The notes under the pieces were generated by a model that saw nothing but the letters and a program-made list of their open reading frames with translations, made no database searches and was not told the origin of the DNA. The position numbers and the translations under genes were made by a program. Shown here piece after piece: positions 9,849-18,659 of a stretch of DNA of 42,830 nucleotides. Numbering within the stretch: the stretch's first letter is position 1; the number at the start of each line of letters is the position of its first letter. Origin of the DNA: Bacteroidales bacterium (GTDB lineage Bacteria; Bacteroidota; Bacteroidia; Bacteroidales; VadinHA17); the NCBI GenBank assembly GCA_012517605.1, contig JAAYUS010000018.1:1-42830 (forward strand), given 5' to 3'.

Positions 9849-10733
9849 TTATTTATTCAGCGGATTATCGGCTCTTTTATTAAACTCCTCCTGCAGGTCT
9901 TCAACTGTGTTGTTCTCCTTCAGGTACTTAATAAGAGTTGCAAGCTGTCCGGCTTCACTGTCGAGCAGAAGCTGCCCGAGTTTAATATCAGGCTGGGCAA
10001 CATCGCTTGCATAATGATTGGGGTAATCGGCAAACCACCAGATCCCTGTATATCCAAACGGCATTTTGTCGAGTCTGCCCTGTGTTAGACCTGATTCAGT
10101 CTTTATTGCATCCTTGTCGACAAGATCAGGTCTGATTACCGACATCATCGATGTTTCTTCCTCTCCTGCATGTCCGTCGATTTTTGCCTTTTTCAGTGCT
10201 TTGATTTCCGGCCCGTTTACCGGATCATTTCCGTCCCTGAATAAAACAACAATATAATCCTTCCTGTTTGCCAGCTGCGACTGGCAGAAATATTGAAGAA
10301 AGCTTGTATTGCCGCCATGTCCGTTCTTTATGATTATTTTTTTCAGCCCGTTCCTTGAGAGCTCTTTGCAGGTCTCTTCAAGCATCTGCCACAAAAGATC
10401 ATTGCTGTAGGCTATGGTTCCCGGCTGATGCCTTGCTTCAAAGATCTGGCTCATGTAGTAAGGAGGAAACACCACGGCATATTCCTTCTGAGCTGCCCTG
10501 AACGCCACTTCCCTTGCCTCAAACATGTCTGTACCAAGAGGCAGGTGCGGGCCATGCTTTTCAATAACCCCCATAGGAATCACGCATACGCCCCTGGCTA
10601 GTTCGACCGCCTTTTTAAACTTAGGCGATGTTAGTTCTTCCATTTTGAATGGCAGATTTTCAGGATTTGCCTGCTGCGACATTAAGCTGACAGCCGCAAG
10701 AAAAAAGGCCAGAATAAAAAATAGTTTTTTCAT
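9849..10733 (-). CDS. Creatininase family amidohydrolase with signal peptide
   Basis: MKKLFFILAFFLAAVSLMSQ signal; IPMGVIEKHGPHLPLGTD and IIKNGHGGNTSF metal-site motifs; start set at ATG 10733. Confidence 0.88.
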   Translation of the reverse strand: MKKLFFILAFFLAAVSLMSQQANPENLPFKMEELTSPKFKKAVELARGVCVIPMGVIEKHGPHLPLGTDMFEAREVAFRAAQKEYAVVFPPYYMSQIFEARHQPGTIAYSNDLLWQMLEETCKELSRNGLKKIIIKNGHGGNTSFLQYFCQSQLANRKDYIVVLFRDGNDPVNGPEIKALKKAKIDGHAGEEETSMMSVIRPDLVDKDAIKTESGLTQGRLDKMPFGYTGIWWFADYPNHYASDVAQPDIKLGQLLLDSEAGQLATLIKYLKENNTVEDLQEEFNKRADNPLNK

Positions 10734-10762
10734 AAAATGATTATTAAGGTTAATTATTACGT

Positions 10763-11053
10763 TCACTCAATGTGGGCCAGCCTGTAAGGCCGTATATCTA
10801 TTTTGCTCCAGACACCTCCCGTGATATATGGTTCAGTCTTCAGGCATTCATCAAGAGCCTGTCGGTCGGGAAAATCATAAACGATCATCGATCCGATCAT
10901 TTTTCCGTCATCATCAAGGATTGCACCACCAAGAATAAATTTATTTTTTCTTTTCAGTTCGGCAACATTTTCAAGATGGGCGGGACGTACTTTCATTCTT
11001 CTGTCCAGCGCATCCGGATCAGTGCCATCATAGGCCACAAGAAGGAATTGCAT
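10763..11053 (-). CDS. YCII-related domain protein
   Basis: Small dimeric alpha+beta barrel pattern: VAYDGTDPDALDRRMKVRPAHL ... GSMIVYDFPDRQALDECLKTEPYITGGVW. Confidence 0.85.
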   Translation of the reverse strand: MQFLLVAYDGTDPDALDRRMKVRPAHLENVAELKRKNKFILGGAILDDDGKMIGSMIVYDFPDRQALDECLKTEPYITGGVWSKIDIRPYRLAHIE

Positions 11054-11130
11054 AAATTGAAATTATTAAGTTCGGACAATATTTCAAATTTAGTCAAATA
11101 TAGTTTTTTTCAGAGTCACTAATCATTGAT

Positions 11131-11138
11131 TATATTTG
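11131..11138 (+). promoter_or_regulatory. Candidate Bacteroidota -7 box (TATATTTG) for the Nramp gene
   Basis: Matches TAnnTTTG, 22 bp before ATG at 11161; no convincing -33 element identified. Confidence 0.5.
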
Positions 11139-11160
11139 CTGTGCTGATATCCGGACTTCC

Positions 11161-12453
11161 ATGGAGAGTTTAAAGTCATTTTTGAATCCAATCCGTTTTT
11201 TCAGGGATCTGAGGAGAAAAGATCACAAGCCTTCATTCGGAGCCCTCGACATCCTGAAATATATCGGTCCCGGGTTACTTGTGACTGTCGGCTTCACTGA
11301 TCCAGGAAACTGGGCCGCAAACATAGCCACAGGTTCATCCTACGGTTATACCCTTCTCTGGATAGTGACCCTGTCGACTATAATGCTGGTGCTCCTTCAG
11401 CACAACGTGGCGCATCTGGGAATTGCCTCGGGTCTTTGTCTTGCAGAAGCTGCAACGATCCATATAAAACCGGCTGTTTCCAGGCCCATTCTTTATTTTG
11501 CTATTCTGGCATCTGTGGCGACTTCCCTTGCAGAGATACTGGGAGGGGCTATCGCCCTTGAAATGCTTTTCGACATCCCTCTGAAAATCGGAGCCTTGCT
11601 TATAACGGTATTTGTTCTGATAATGATTTTCACTCATTCATACCAGAAGATTGAAAAGTGGATAATTGGTTTTGTTTCAATAATCGGAATCTCATTTTTA
11701 TATGAGATCTTCCTTGTTGATGTCGACTGGGCAGAAGCCGGCATTTCGTGGGTAAAACCTTCAATACCCGACGGCTCGATGCTGCTTCTCATGAGCGTTC
11801 TCGGAGCTGTTGTGATGCCTCATAACCTTTTCCTTCACTCTGAGGTGATCCAGAGCCGGCAGTGGAATCTTCAGGATGATAACATTATCAGGAAGCAGCT
11901 AAAATATGAATTTGCCGATACATTGTTTTCGATGATAATAGGCTGGGCTATCAACAGTTCCATGATAATTCTTGCGGCAGCCACGTTCTTCAGCAACAGG
12001 ATCCAGGTTACTGAACTCCAGCAGGCTGAAAGTCTTTTAAGGCCATTGCTCGGGAACAACGCGTCGGTTGTTTTTGCGCTGGCTTTGCTTTTCTCCGGCA
12101 TATCGTCCTCAATTACTTCAGCGATGGCCGGAGGTTCAATTGCTTCAGGGATATCAGGAGAGCCTTATGATATACGGGATAATCATTCGAGATGGGGTGT
12201 GATTATTTCCCTTATCGGAGCCCTTATCATGATTTTCTTCATAGGCGATCCTTTCAAAGGACTGATCTACTCTCAGGTCTTCCTGAGCATTCAGCTTCCT
12301 TTCACGGTCGGCATGCAGATATATCTGACCTCATCCAGAAAAGTAATGGGTAAATATGCAAACACCCGATTTATGAACATTTTACTGCTTATTATTGCGG
12401 TATTTGTTGCATATCTGAATTTTAAACTTCTCTTTTCGCTGATAATAAATTAA
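11161..12453 (+). CDS. Nramp family divalent metal ion transporter
   Basis: DPGNWAAN motif in TM1 region (GFTDPGNWAANIATGS); MPHNLFLHS motif in TM6 region. Confidence 0.93.
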   Translation: MESLKSFLNPIRFFRDLRRKDHKPSFGALDILKYIGPGLLVTVGFTDPGNWAANIATGSSYGYTLLWIVTLSTIMLVLLQHNVAHLGIASGLCLAEAATIHIKPAVSRPILYFAILASVATSLAEILGGAIALEMLFDIPLKIGALLITVFVLIMIFTHSYQKIEKWIIGFVSIIGISFLYEIFLVDVDWAEAGISWVKPSIPDGSMLLLMSVLGAVVMPHNLFLHSEVIQSRQWNLQDDNIIRKQLKYEFADTLFSMIIGWAINSSMIILAAATFFSNRIQVTELQQAESLLRPLLGNNASVVFALALLFSGISSSITSAMAGGSIASGISGEPYDIRDNHSRWGVIISLIGALIMIFFIGDPFKGLIYSQVFLSIQLPFTVGMQIYLTSSRKVMGKYANTRFMNILLLIIAVFVAYLNFKLLFSLIIN

Positions 12454-12464
12454 ATACAAATAAA

Positions 12465-13283
12465 ATGACAGAGGTAAACCGGAAAAAGTACAGAACAGGG
12501 GCAGTGCTGAGCGGAGGCGGAGCAAGGGGTTTTGCTCATCTTGGGGTTCTTAAAGCCCTTAATGAGGCGGGGATCTATCCGGAAATAATTTCCGGCACCA
12601 GCGCCGGAGCCCTTGTGGGCGTGCTCTATGCCGACGGATATACTCCGGATGAGATTCTTCTTATGATGAACGCTTCCAGCACCCTGCATTATGTAAGACC
12701 AACAGTGCCCAGAGAGGGGCTTCTTCAGATTTCAGGTATAGAAAAGATATTACATGACAACCTAAGGGCAAGGAAATTTGAAAATCTTAAACTGCCACTT
12801 TTTGTAACAGCGACAGATCTGAATCGTGGCAGGGCAGTCTATTTTTCGGAAGGTGAACTGATAAGACCGGTTATTGCATCGGCCAGCATTCCTGTCCTTT
12901 TTAAACCTGTTATAATAGATAACACAACCTATGTCGACGGCGGAGTGATGGATAATCTTCCTGTAAAACCGGTTGAGAACATCTGCGATTTCCTTGTAGG
13001 TTCATATGTGAATCCTGTGGGCAGGGAGGAAAATGTTACAAGCCTTTTGCAGATCGCCGAACGCGCCTTTATGCTGAATATGTCAAAGGAACTTGACCAC
13101 AAGATGCATAAATTTGATCTTTTTATCGCCCCGCAGGAACTTAAAGATTATAAAATCCTTGATCCGGAAAAGGCTGTTGAGGTTTTTGAGATAGGCTATA
13201 AGGAAACCCGCAAAAAACTTAGCGAACCTGACAATCAAAAGACCATAGAGGCAATGTCGAATAAAGAGAAGACCACTCCCTGA
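12465..13283 (+). CDS. Patatin-like phospholipase family protein
   Basis: GGGARGFAHLG oxyanion motif; GTSAG nucleophile elbow; DGGVMDN catalytic Asp motif. Confidence 0.93.
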   Translation: MTEVNRKKYRTGAVLSGGGARGFAHLGVLKALNEAGIYPEIISGTSAGALVGVLYADGYTPDEILLMMNASSTLHYVRPTVPREGLLQISGIEKILHDNLRARKFENLKLPLFVTATDLNRGRAVYFSEGELIRPVIASASIPVLFKPVIIDNTTYVDGGVMDNLPVKPVENICDFLVGSYVNPVGREENVTSLLQIAERAFMLNMSKELDHKMHKFDLFIAPQELKDYKILDPEKAVEVFEIGYKETRKKLSEPDNQKTIEAMSNKEKTTP

Positions 13284-13334
13284 TCAACCGTCATTTTGCC
13301 CTCCCACCGACATAAAAATCAAATTTTACACCCC

Positions 13335-13390
13335 CCAACTCAACAAGCTGTTTGTCAACCACCCAACTCAACAAGCTGTTTGTCAACCCC
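13335..13390. repeat. 28-bp tandem repeat, 2 copies leading into the palindromic element
   Basis: ccaactcaacaagctgtttgtcaac begins at 13335 and 13363; a third unit starts in phase at 13391 (ccaacccccc). Confidence 0.85.
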
Positions 13391-13467
13391 CCAACCCCCC
13401 TAAAGGGGGGCTAAAAAACAGACATACAAAATCTTAGCCCCCCTTTAGGGGGGTTGGGGGGTAAAAC
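13385..13467. repeat. G/C-run palindromic REP-like element, copy 2 (both arms intact)
   Basis: ccccccaacccccctaaaggggggctaa ... ttagcccccctttaggggggttgggggg, near-perfect inverted arms. Confidence 0.88.
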
Positions 13468-13610
13468 AAAAAAAGAGGGGTAAAACAAAAAAAGGGGGGT
13501 AAAACAAAAAGTTTAAGGGTAAAACAAAAAGTTTAAGGGTAAAACAAAAAGTTTAGGGGTAAAACAAAAAAAGGGGGGTAAAACAAAAAAAGGCGGTAAA
13601 ACAAATATTA
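13460..13610. repeat. Tandem array of about 8 units of ggGGTAAAACAAAAA(...)
   Basis: Recurring gtaaaacaaa core about every 20 bp; three consecutive gtttaagg/gtttagg variants. Confidence 0.85.
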
Positions 13611-13643
13611 TTTGGATTTAACCAAAGATTTTTGTAAAGACTA

Positions 13644-15047
13644 TCAGAAATAGCCTGATCCGTCCCAGCAATGCGTACAGAGTTTTTCCTTTGGCAGCCC
13701 TATTGCCTCAACAAGATCATCAAGCCGCTGATACATAAGACTGTCGAGATTCAATGTCTCGGCGATCTTTTCCACCATTCTTTTGTGTTTTTCGGAATCA
13801 GGATCTGAATATTCAGCAAGATCCTCAGTATTTCCTTCCAGCTGATAAACAGCTTTTCGTCCGGCAAGTTCCATCGGGGTTCTCGATTGTGAGAAATTCA
13901 GGAACTGGCAGGGATAAAGCAGCGGCGGACAAGCTATTCTCATATGGACTTCGGCTGCTCCCGATTTGCGCAGATCTATGGTGTTGTCTTTCAATTGTGT
14001 CCCCCGAACTATGCTGTCGTCGAGGAAAATCATCCTCTTCCCTTCAATGACTGCCCTGTTCGGAATAAGTTTCATTTTAGCCACAAGATCCCTCATCTCC
14101 TGGTTCTGCGGCATAAAGCTCCTGGGCCATGTAGGAGTGTATTTAGAATATGCACGTTTATAGGGAATGCCTTTTTCGTTGCTGTAGCCAATGGCATGGC
14201 CTACCCCCGAATCAGGAATTCCGCAGACAAGATCCGCTTCGACATCATCCCTTCTTGCCAGGGCTGCACCGCAACGGTTACGGCATTCATCAACATTAAT
14301 ACCCTCATAGTATGACGGCGGATAACCATAATAGACCCAGAGGAAGGCACAAATCTGCATTTTATCACCCGGATCCCTAAGCCTTGTATATCCGTCAGAT
14401 GTTATTTTCACTATTTCACCCGGACCCAGATAATAATCTGTCTCATATCCGGTATTCGGAAAAGCACATGTTTCAACAGCCACTGCGCAAGAGCCGTCTT
14501 TTCTTCCGATGACCACAGGCGTTCTTCCAAGCTTGTCCCTTGCTGCAATAATCCCTTCCTCGGTAAGTATAAGGATTGAGCATGAACCTTTGATATTTTC
14601 AAAAACATTTTCTATGCCCGATACAAAATCTTCCTTTTCACATATAAGATTGGCTACAACCTCCGTAGGATTTATGTTTCCCTCAAAATTCTCGGTGAAG
14701 TGATATTTCTTTTCAAGGAATCTTTTTTCCAGGTCCTCCAGGTTCAGGAGCCTGCTTACAGTCACTATGGCAAACCGTCCTAGATGTGAGTTGAAAAGAA
14801 TGGGTTGCGGGTCGGTATCGCTTATTATTCCCATACCCGAGTTGCCTTTGAAAGTGTTCAGTTCATCCTCGAATTTATTTCTGAAATATGAGTTTTCGAT
14901 GCTGTGGATGCTCCGCCTGAAGCCCTTGCCCGGAACTATAAAGACCATCCCTGCCCTTTTTGTACCCAGATGAGAATGATAATCTGTTCCGTAAAAAACG
15001 TCCTCAACACAACCGGATTTTGAAACCACTCCGAAAAAACCACTCAT
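13644..15047 (-). CDS. PurF-like amidophosphoribosyltransferase family protein (N-terminal Cys nucleophile absent)
   Basis: Ntn-amidotransferase-like N-terminus (MSGFFGVVSKSG) and PRTase motif MIFLDDSIVRGTQ; second codon AGT=Ser. Confidence 0.82.
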   Translation of the reverse strand: MSGFFGVVSKSGCVEDVFYGTDYHSHLGTKRAGMVFIVPGKGFRRSIHSIENSYFRNKFEDELNTFKGNSGMGIISDTDPQPILFNSHLGRFAIVTVSRLLNLEDLEKRFLEKKYHFTENFEGNINPTEVVANLICEKEDFVSGIENVFENIKGSCSILILTEEGIIAARDKLGRTPVVIGRKDGSCAVAVETCAFPNTGYETDYYLGPGEIVKITSDGYTRLRDPGDKMQICAFLWVYYGYPPSYYEGINVDECRNRCGAALARRDDVEADLVCGIPDSGVGHAIGYSNEKGIPYKRAYSKYTPTWPRSFMPQNQEMRDLVAKMKLIPNRAVIEGKRMIFLDDSIVRGTQLKDNTIDLRKSGAAEVHMRIACPPLLYPCQFLNFSQSRTPMELAGRKAVYQLEGNTEDLAEYSDPDSEKHKRMVEKIAETLNLDSLMYQRLDDLVEAIGLPKEKLCTHCWDGSGYF

Positions 15048-15176
15048 AGTATTGAATATTAGTTATTTAGATTTATAAAGAATGTTGGTAAATTTAATCA
15101 TTGAATTGGATTTATTAATAATTTCAATGATATTATTATTTTTGCATTATTATTTATTTTAAATACAGGCAAATAA

Positions 15177-16082
15177 ATGGCAGACACAAACACATTTACT
15201 CCGGTAGAGCAACCAAAGAAAAAGAGTGCGCCGATTGCAATGATCTTTACAACCGTTATTCTGGCAGCAGCTTTGATCTTTCTGGTTGTAATGTATTTCG
15301 ACCAGAAAAACAAAATGGTTGAAATGGAAACAGTTCTTACCCAGGAAAAGGATTCTCTGGCAAATGAACTCAGACTGATGGCACACGGGTATGACACTCT
15401 GAAAACGGATAATGACACCCTTATGGCCAACCTGCAGAAGGAAAAAGCAAGGATAGTTCAGTTGTTGTCAATTAATGCTTCGAACGTCCAGCTTATTAAA
15501 AAGTATAAAGCTGAAATCGGAACAATGAGAGAAATCATGAAAGGCTATATTGTTCAGATCGATTCCCTGAATACTCTGAACAAGCAGCTCATGGCTGAGA
15601 ACGTTGATATCAAGCAGCAGATCTCGGAGGTTCAGAATACAAATGTGGAGTTGACAAAAGCCAAGGAAGAGCTTACTTCAAAAGTTACAGTGGCATCTGT
15701 CATCCAGGCTAAGGACATAAATGCAGTTACACTTAATAAAAAGAGAAAAGAGACCACAAGGCTGAATCTTATCGATAAGCTGAGGATTTGTTTCACACTC
15801 CGTGAAAATCCGATTGCCACTGCCGGTGAAAAGGAAGTCTTTATGAGAGTTATCAGGCCCGATTCACTTGTAATTACAACAAGTCCCGACAACCTGTTCG
15901 ACTATAGAGGCAACAAGCTTGTCTATTCAGCAAGCCGCCTTGTAGATTATATGAATCAGGATATTGAGATGTGCATTTTCCTTGATAACACAGGCGATTT
16001 TATCGTCGGGAACTATAGTGTTGAATTGTATCTGGAAAACAATATAATAGGAAGGACAACATTTGCCCTTTCAAAGAGATGA
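15177..16082 (+). CDS. Single-TM coiled-coil membrane protein of unknown function
   Basis: TM segment IAMIFTTVILAAALIFLVVMYF followed by long heptad-like coiled coil and C-terminal beta-rich domain. Confidence 0.75.
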   Translation: MADTNTFTPVEQPKKKSAPIAMIFTTVILAAALIFLVVMYFDQKNKMVEMETVLTQEKDSLANELRLMAHGYDTLKTDNDTLMANLQKEKARIVQLLSINASNVQLIKKYKAEIGTMREIMKGYIVQIDSLNTLNKQLMAENVDIKQQISEVQNTNVELTKAKEELTSKVTVASVIQAKDINAVTLNKKRKETTRLNLIDKLRICFTLRENPIATAGEKEVFMRVIRPDSLVITTSPDNLFDYRGNKLVYSASRLVDYMNQDIEMCIFLDNTGDFIVGNYSVELYLENNIIGRTTFALSKR

Positions 16083-17219
16083 TCAATCATCTCCGGGCAG
16101 CATAAGCTCTGAAATAATATTATCTGATATCATCTGACCCTGGTTTGTAAGAACCAGGGTTTTTTTATCCTGCCTCATAAGTCCATAATCAATAAGTTTT
16201 CCTGAAAGGTTGACAATATAATCATACCCCTCCTTGTCGAACATTTCCTCAACATAATCAAGATCAATCCCCCACATGGTTCTGAGCGAGGTCATCAAAT
16301 ATTCATTGAACCTTGTCCGCTTGCTGAGTTCTTCCATTTCGAACATCAGGTTCCCGGATTCAAGTGCTTTTATGTATTTCTTTACATCCCTGACATTCCA
16401 CTGCCGAGAATATCCATTGAATGAGTGGGCCGATGGTCCGAGTCCGAGGTAATTGACCTGTTTCCAGTAATTTGAGTTATGAATGGAGAAAAATCCTGGT
16501 TTCCCGAAATTTGAAATTTCATAATGAATGAAACCTGCCTCGGATGCTTTTTCCACCAGAAGGTTGAACTGAAGATTACTTTCCTCCTCATCTATTTCGG
16601 AAAGCAATCCTTTTTCCTTCATTTTGCCAAAAAGAGTCCCCGGTTCAATTGTCAGATGATATGCCGAAAGATGCCTGATATCGAACCTGAAGCTGAAATC
16701 AAGATTTGAAAGCCAGGCAGAGGAAGTCATCCCGGGTATTCCGTAAATGAGATCAATTGTTACATTTTCATAACCGGCCGAGAAAATATCCTCAAGGGCC
16801 TTTGCAGCCTGGGATGATGTATGGCGCCTGTTCATGAATTTCAGGTCCTGGTCCCTCCATGATTGTATCCCGATGCTGATCCTGTTGACCTGAGTTTCCT
16901 TCAGTTGTTCAAGATATTCCCTGGTTACATCGTCGGGATTGATTTCAACAGTTATCTCACAGTCGTTCGCGACATTGTAAAGTCGGAAGATCCTGTTTAG
17001 AATGATCTTCAGCATAGCAGCAGGAAGGACCGACGGAGTTCCGCCGCCAATATATATCGTTGATATATTCTGACTGCCTGTATATTCCTTTCGCAATTCA
17101 GCTTCCTTTAACAGAGCATTGACGAAAGGCTGCACATCCTGCGGTGCAATAACATGGTAAAAATCACAATATGCACAGAGCGTCCTGCAAAAAGGTATAT
17201 GAATATAAATGCCCGCCAT
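16083..17219 (-). CDS. hemW: Radical SAM family heme chaperone HemW
   Basis: YIHIPFCRTLCAYCDFY radical SAM motif; YIGGGTPSVL; GIQSW; GLGPSAHSF; start set at 17219 (MAGIYIHIPFC). Confidence 0.92.
   Translation of the reverse strand: MAGIYIHIPFCRTLCAYCDFYHVIAPQDVQPFVNALLKEAELRKEYTGSQNISTIYIGGGTPSVLPAAMLKIILNRIFRLYNVANDCEITVEINPDDVTREYLEQLKETQVNRISIGIQSWRDQDLKFMNRRHTSSQAAKALEDIFSAGYENVTIDLIYGIPGMTSSAWLSNLDFSFRFDIRHLSAYHLTIEPGTLFGKMKEKGLLSEIDEEESNLQFNLLVEKASEAGFIHYEISNFGKPGFFSIHNSNYWKQVNYLGLGPSAHSFNGYSRQWNVRDVKKYIKALESGNLMFEMEELSKRTRFNEYLMTSLRTMWGIDLDYVEEMFDKEGYDYIVNLSGKLIDYGLMRQDKKTLVLTNQGQMISDNIISELMLPGDD
16137..16166 (+). terminator. Intrinsic terminator for the upstream + strand gene, embedded in the hemW CDS
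   Basis: ACCCTGGTT-TGTAAG-AACCAGGGT-TTTTTT: 9-bp perfect stem, 6-nt loop, T-tract, 54 bp after the stop at 16082. Confidence 0.75.
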
Positions 17220-17270
17220 TATAAATGGATGAAACATTTAAAATTATAAAGAAAATATCATTCTATTATA

Positions 17271-17278
17271 TAAATTTG
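17271..17278 (+). promoter_or_regulatory. Candidate -7 box (TAAATTTG) for vanZ-like gene
   Basis: Matches TAnnTTTG, 15 bp before ATG at 17294; -33 element not evident. Confidence 0.45.
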
Positions 17279-17293
17279 CCCTAAACTGTTAAA

Positions 17294-17662
17294 ATGATAT
17301 ATAGGAACAAATTCTCAATCCTGGTTTCCCTTTTAATTCTTTATCTGAGTCTGGCAAATGCAAAAACCTTTGAGAAGGCAGGTCTTTTTGATATACCATA
17401 TCTCGATAAATTCGTTCATTTTGGTCTGTATTTCCTGTTTATGGGAGTTATAATACTTGAACACAGATATCTGTTTTCCAATACGCGTCAGATAATAATT
17501 GTAGCCTTAATACCCGTATTCTTTGGCGGACTTATGGAACTGGCCCAGGCGGGGGTTACTGAAACAAGAAAAGCCGATATCCTTGATATAATGTTCAACA
17601 CTGCAGGAACCGCTTCTGCAGTCTGTATCTGGTTGTTCATAGAACCCTATTACAAGAAGTAG
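17294..17662 (+). CDS. VanZ family protein
   Basis: DKFVHFGLYFLFMGVI and GGLMELAQ...ETRKADILDIMFNTAG motifs. Confidence 0.88.
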   Translation: MIYRNKFSILVSLLILYLSLANAKTFEKAGLFDIPYLDKFVHFGLYFLFMGVIILEHRYLFSNTRQIIIVALIPVFFGGLMELAQAGVTETRKADILDIMFNTAGTASAVCIWLFIEPYYKK

Positions 17663-17663
17663 A

Positions 17664-18104
17664 TCAGAGCAAAATGTTTTCGGAATCTGCTGCCGATTCA
17701 GCAAGCTCGGCGAGTGTTTTTGTCCTGAATAATTTCAGCAGGTCTTTCCTGATATTTTCAAAGTCGTTATGAACAGCACATTCCTTCCTGCCTTTCTTTA
17801 CAGATTTGCAGGTTCCGTCATGTATGACGCAGTTTTTGAAAAGATCTTCCCCGTCGATGATCTTCACAATATCATACAGAGTTATTGATTCAGGTTTCTT
17901 TAAAAGTGAAAATCCGCCATTCGGACCCTTCACCGAATTAAGAACTTTATTCCTTGCAAGCTGTTGCATTATTTTGGCAAGAAAAGGAGTGGGAAGATCA
18001 AGATCATGAGAAATTTCTTTTATACCTATACTCGTCTTTTCAGAATGGTGCTTTGCAAGGTAAATCATCGCCCTGATACCGTATTTGCAGGAATTTGACA
18101 GCAT
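17664..18104 (-). CDS. Rrf2 family transcriptional regulator, probable Fe-S sensor
   Basis: SCKYGIRAMIYLA; LARNKVLNSVKGPNGGFSL; three Cys in NCVIHDGTCKSVKKGRKECAVH. Confidence 0.92.
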   Translation of the reverse strand: MLSNSCKYGIRAMIYLAKHHSEKTSIGIKEISHDLDLPTPFLAKIMQQLARNKVLNSVKGPNGGFSLLKKPESITLYDIVKIIDGEDLFKNCVIHDGTCKSVKKGRKECAVHNDFENIRKDLLKLFRTKTLAELAESAADSENILL

Positions 18105-18105
18105 T

Positions 18106-18561
18106 TCAGTAAAGTTTTAACGGAATTTTATTTATTCTTCGTTCATGCCTTCCTCCCTCAAATTCCGTTTCGAGAAATGTCTTTACTATGAGGTATGCTT
18201 CCGATTCATTGATGAATCTCGCAGGAAGGGCACAGATATTTGCATCATTATGCTGACGGGCCAGTCTGCTGATTTCTTCATTCCAGCATAATGCACTTCT
18301 TATACCCTGGTATTTGTTTACAGTCATGTTAATTCCATTGCCTGTGCCACAGATGGAAATGCCAAGATCAAATTCACCATCCGAAACTGCTCTGGCAAGA
18401 GGATGCCCGAAATCGGGATAATCGTCATCAGATTCATACTTATCAGGTCCCAGGTCTTTCATATCAACATTGTTGCTGATAAGATATTTTACAATTTTTT
18501 CCTTAAGAAAATAACCCGCATGATCGGAGGCTATTGCAATTTTTTTCCCGTTATGCCTCAT
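18106..18561 (-). CDS. rpiB: Ribose 5-phosphate isomerase B
   Basis: IAIASDHAGYFLKE; SICGTGNGINMTVNK; AR QHNDANICALPARF. Confidence 0.94.
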   Translation of the reverse strand: MRHNGKKIAIASDHAGYFLKEKIVKYLISNNVDMKDLGPDKYESDDDYPDFGHPLARAVSDGEFDLGISICGTGNGINMTVNKYQGIRSALCWNEEISRLARQHNDANICALPARFINESEAYLIVKTFLETEFEGGRHERRINKIPLKLY

Positions 18562-18659
18562 GATATTTTGTCTGTCATAATTATTTACAAATTAATACAA
18601 TTGATTGCTTATAAGAAAACAATAAAAGTTACTTTTCTGTTCTCCTGCATAATGTAATT

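Noticed and set aside
13331-13610. CRISPR-like array
   Set aside because: Units are short (about 20 and 28 bp) and adjacent without unique spacers; no cas genes nearby. Called tandem repeats instead.
13944-14315. 123-aa plus-strand ORF inside the purF-like gene
   Set aside because: Antisense to a conserved PRTase domain; no start context or family signal.
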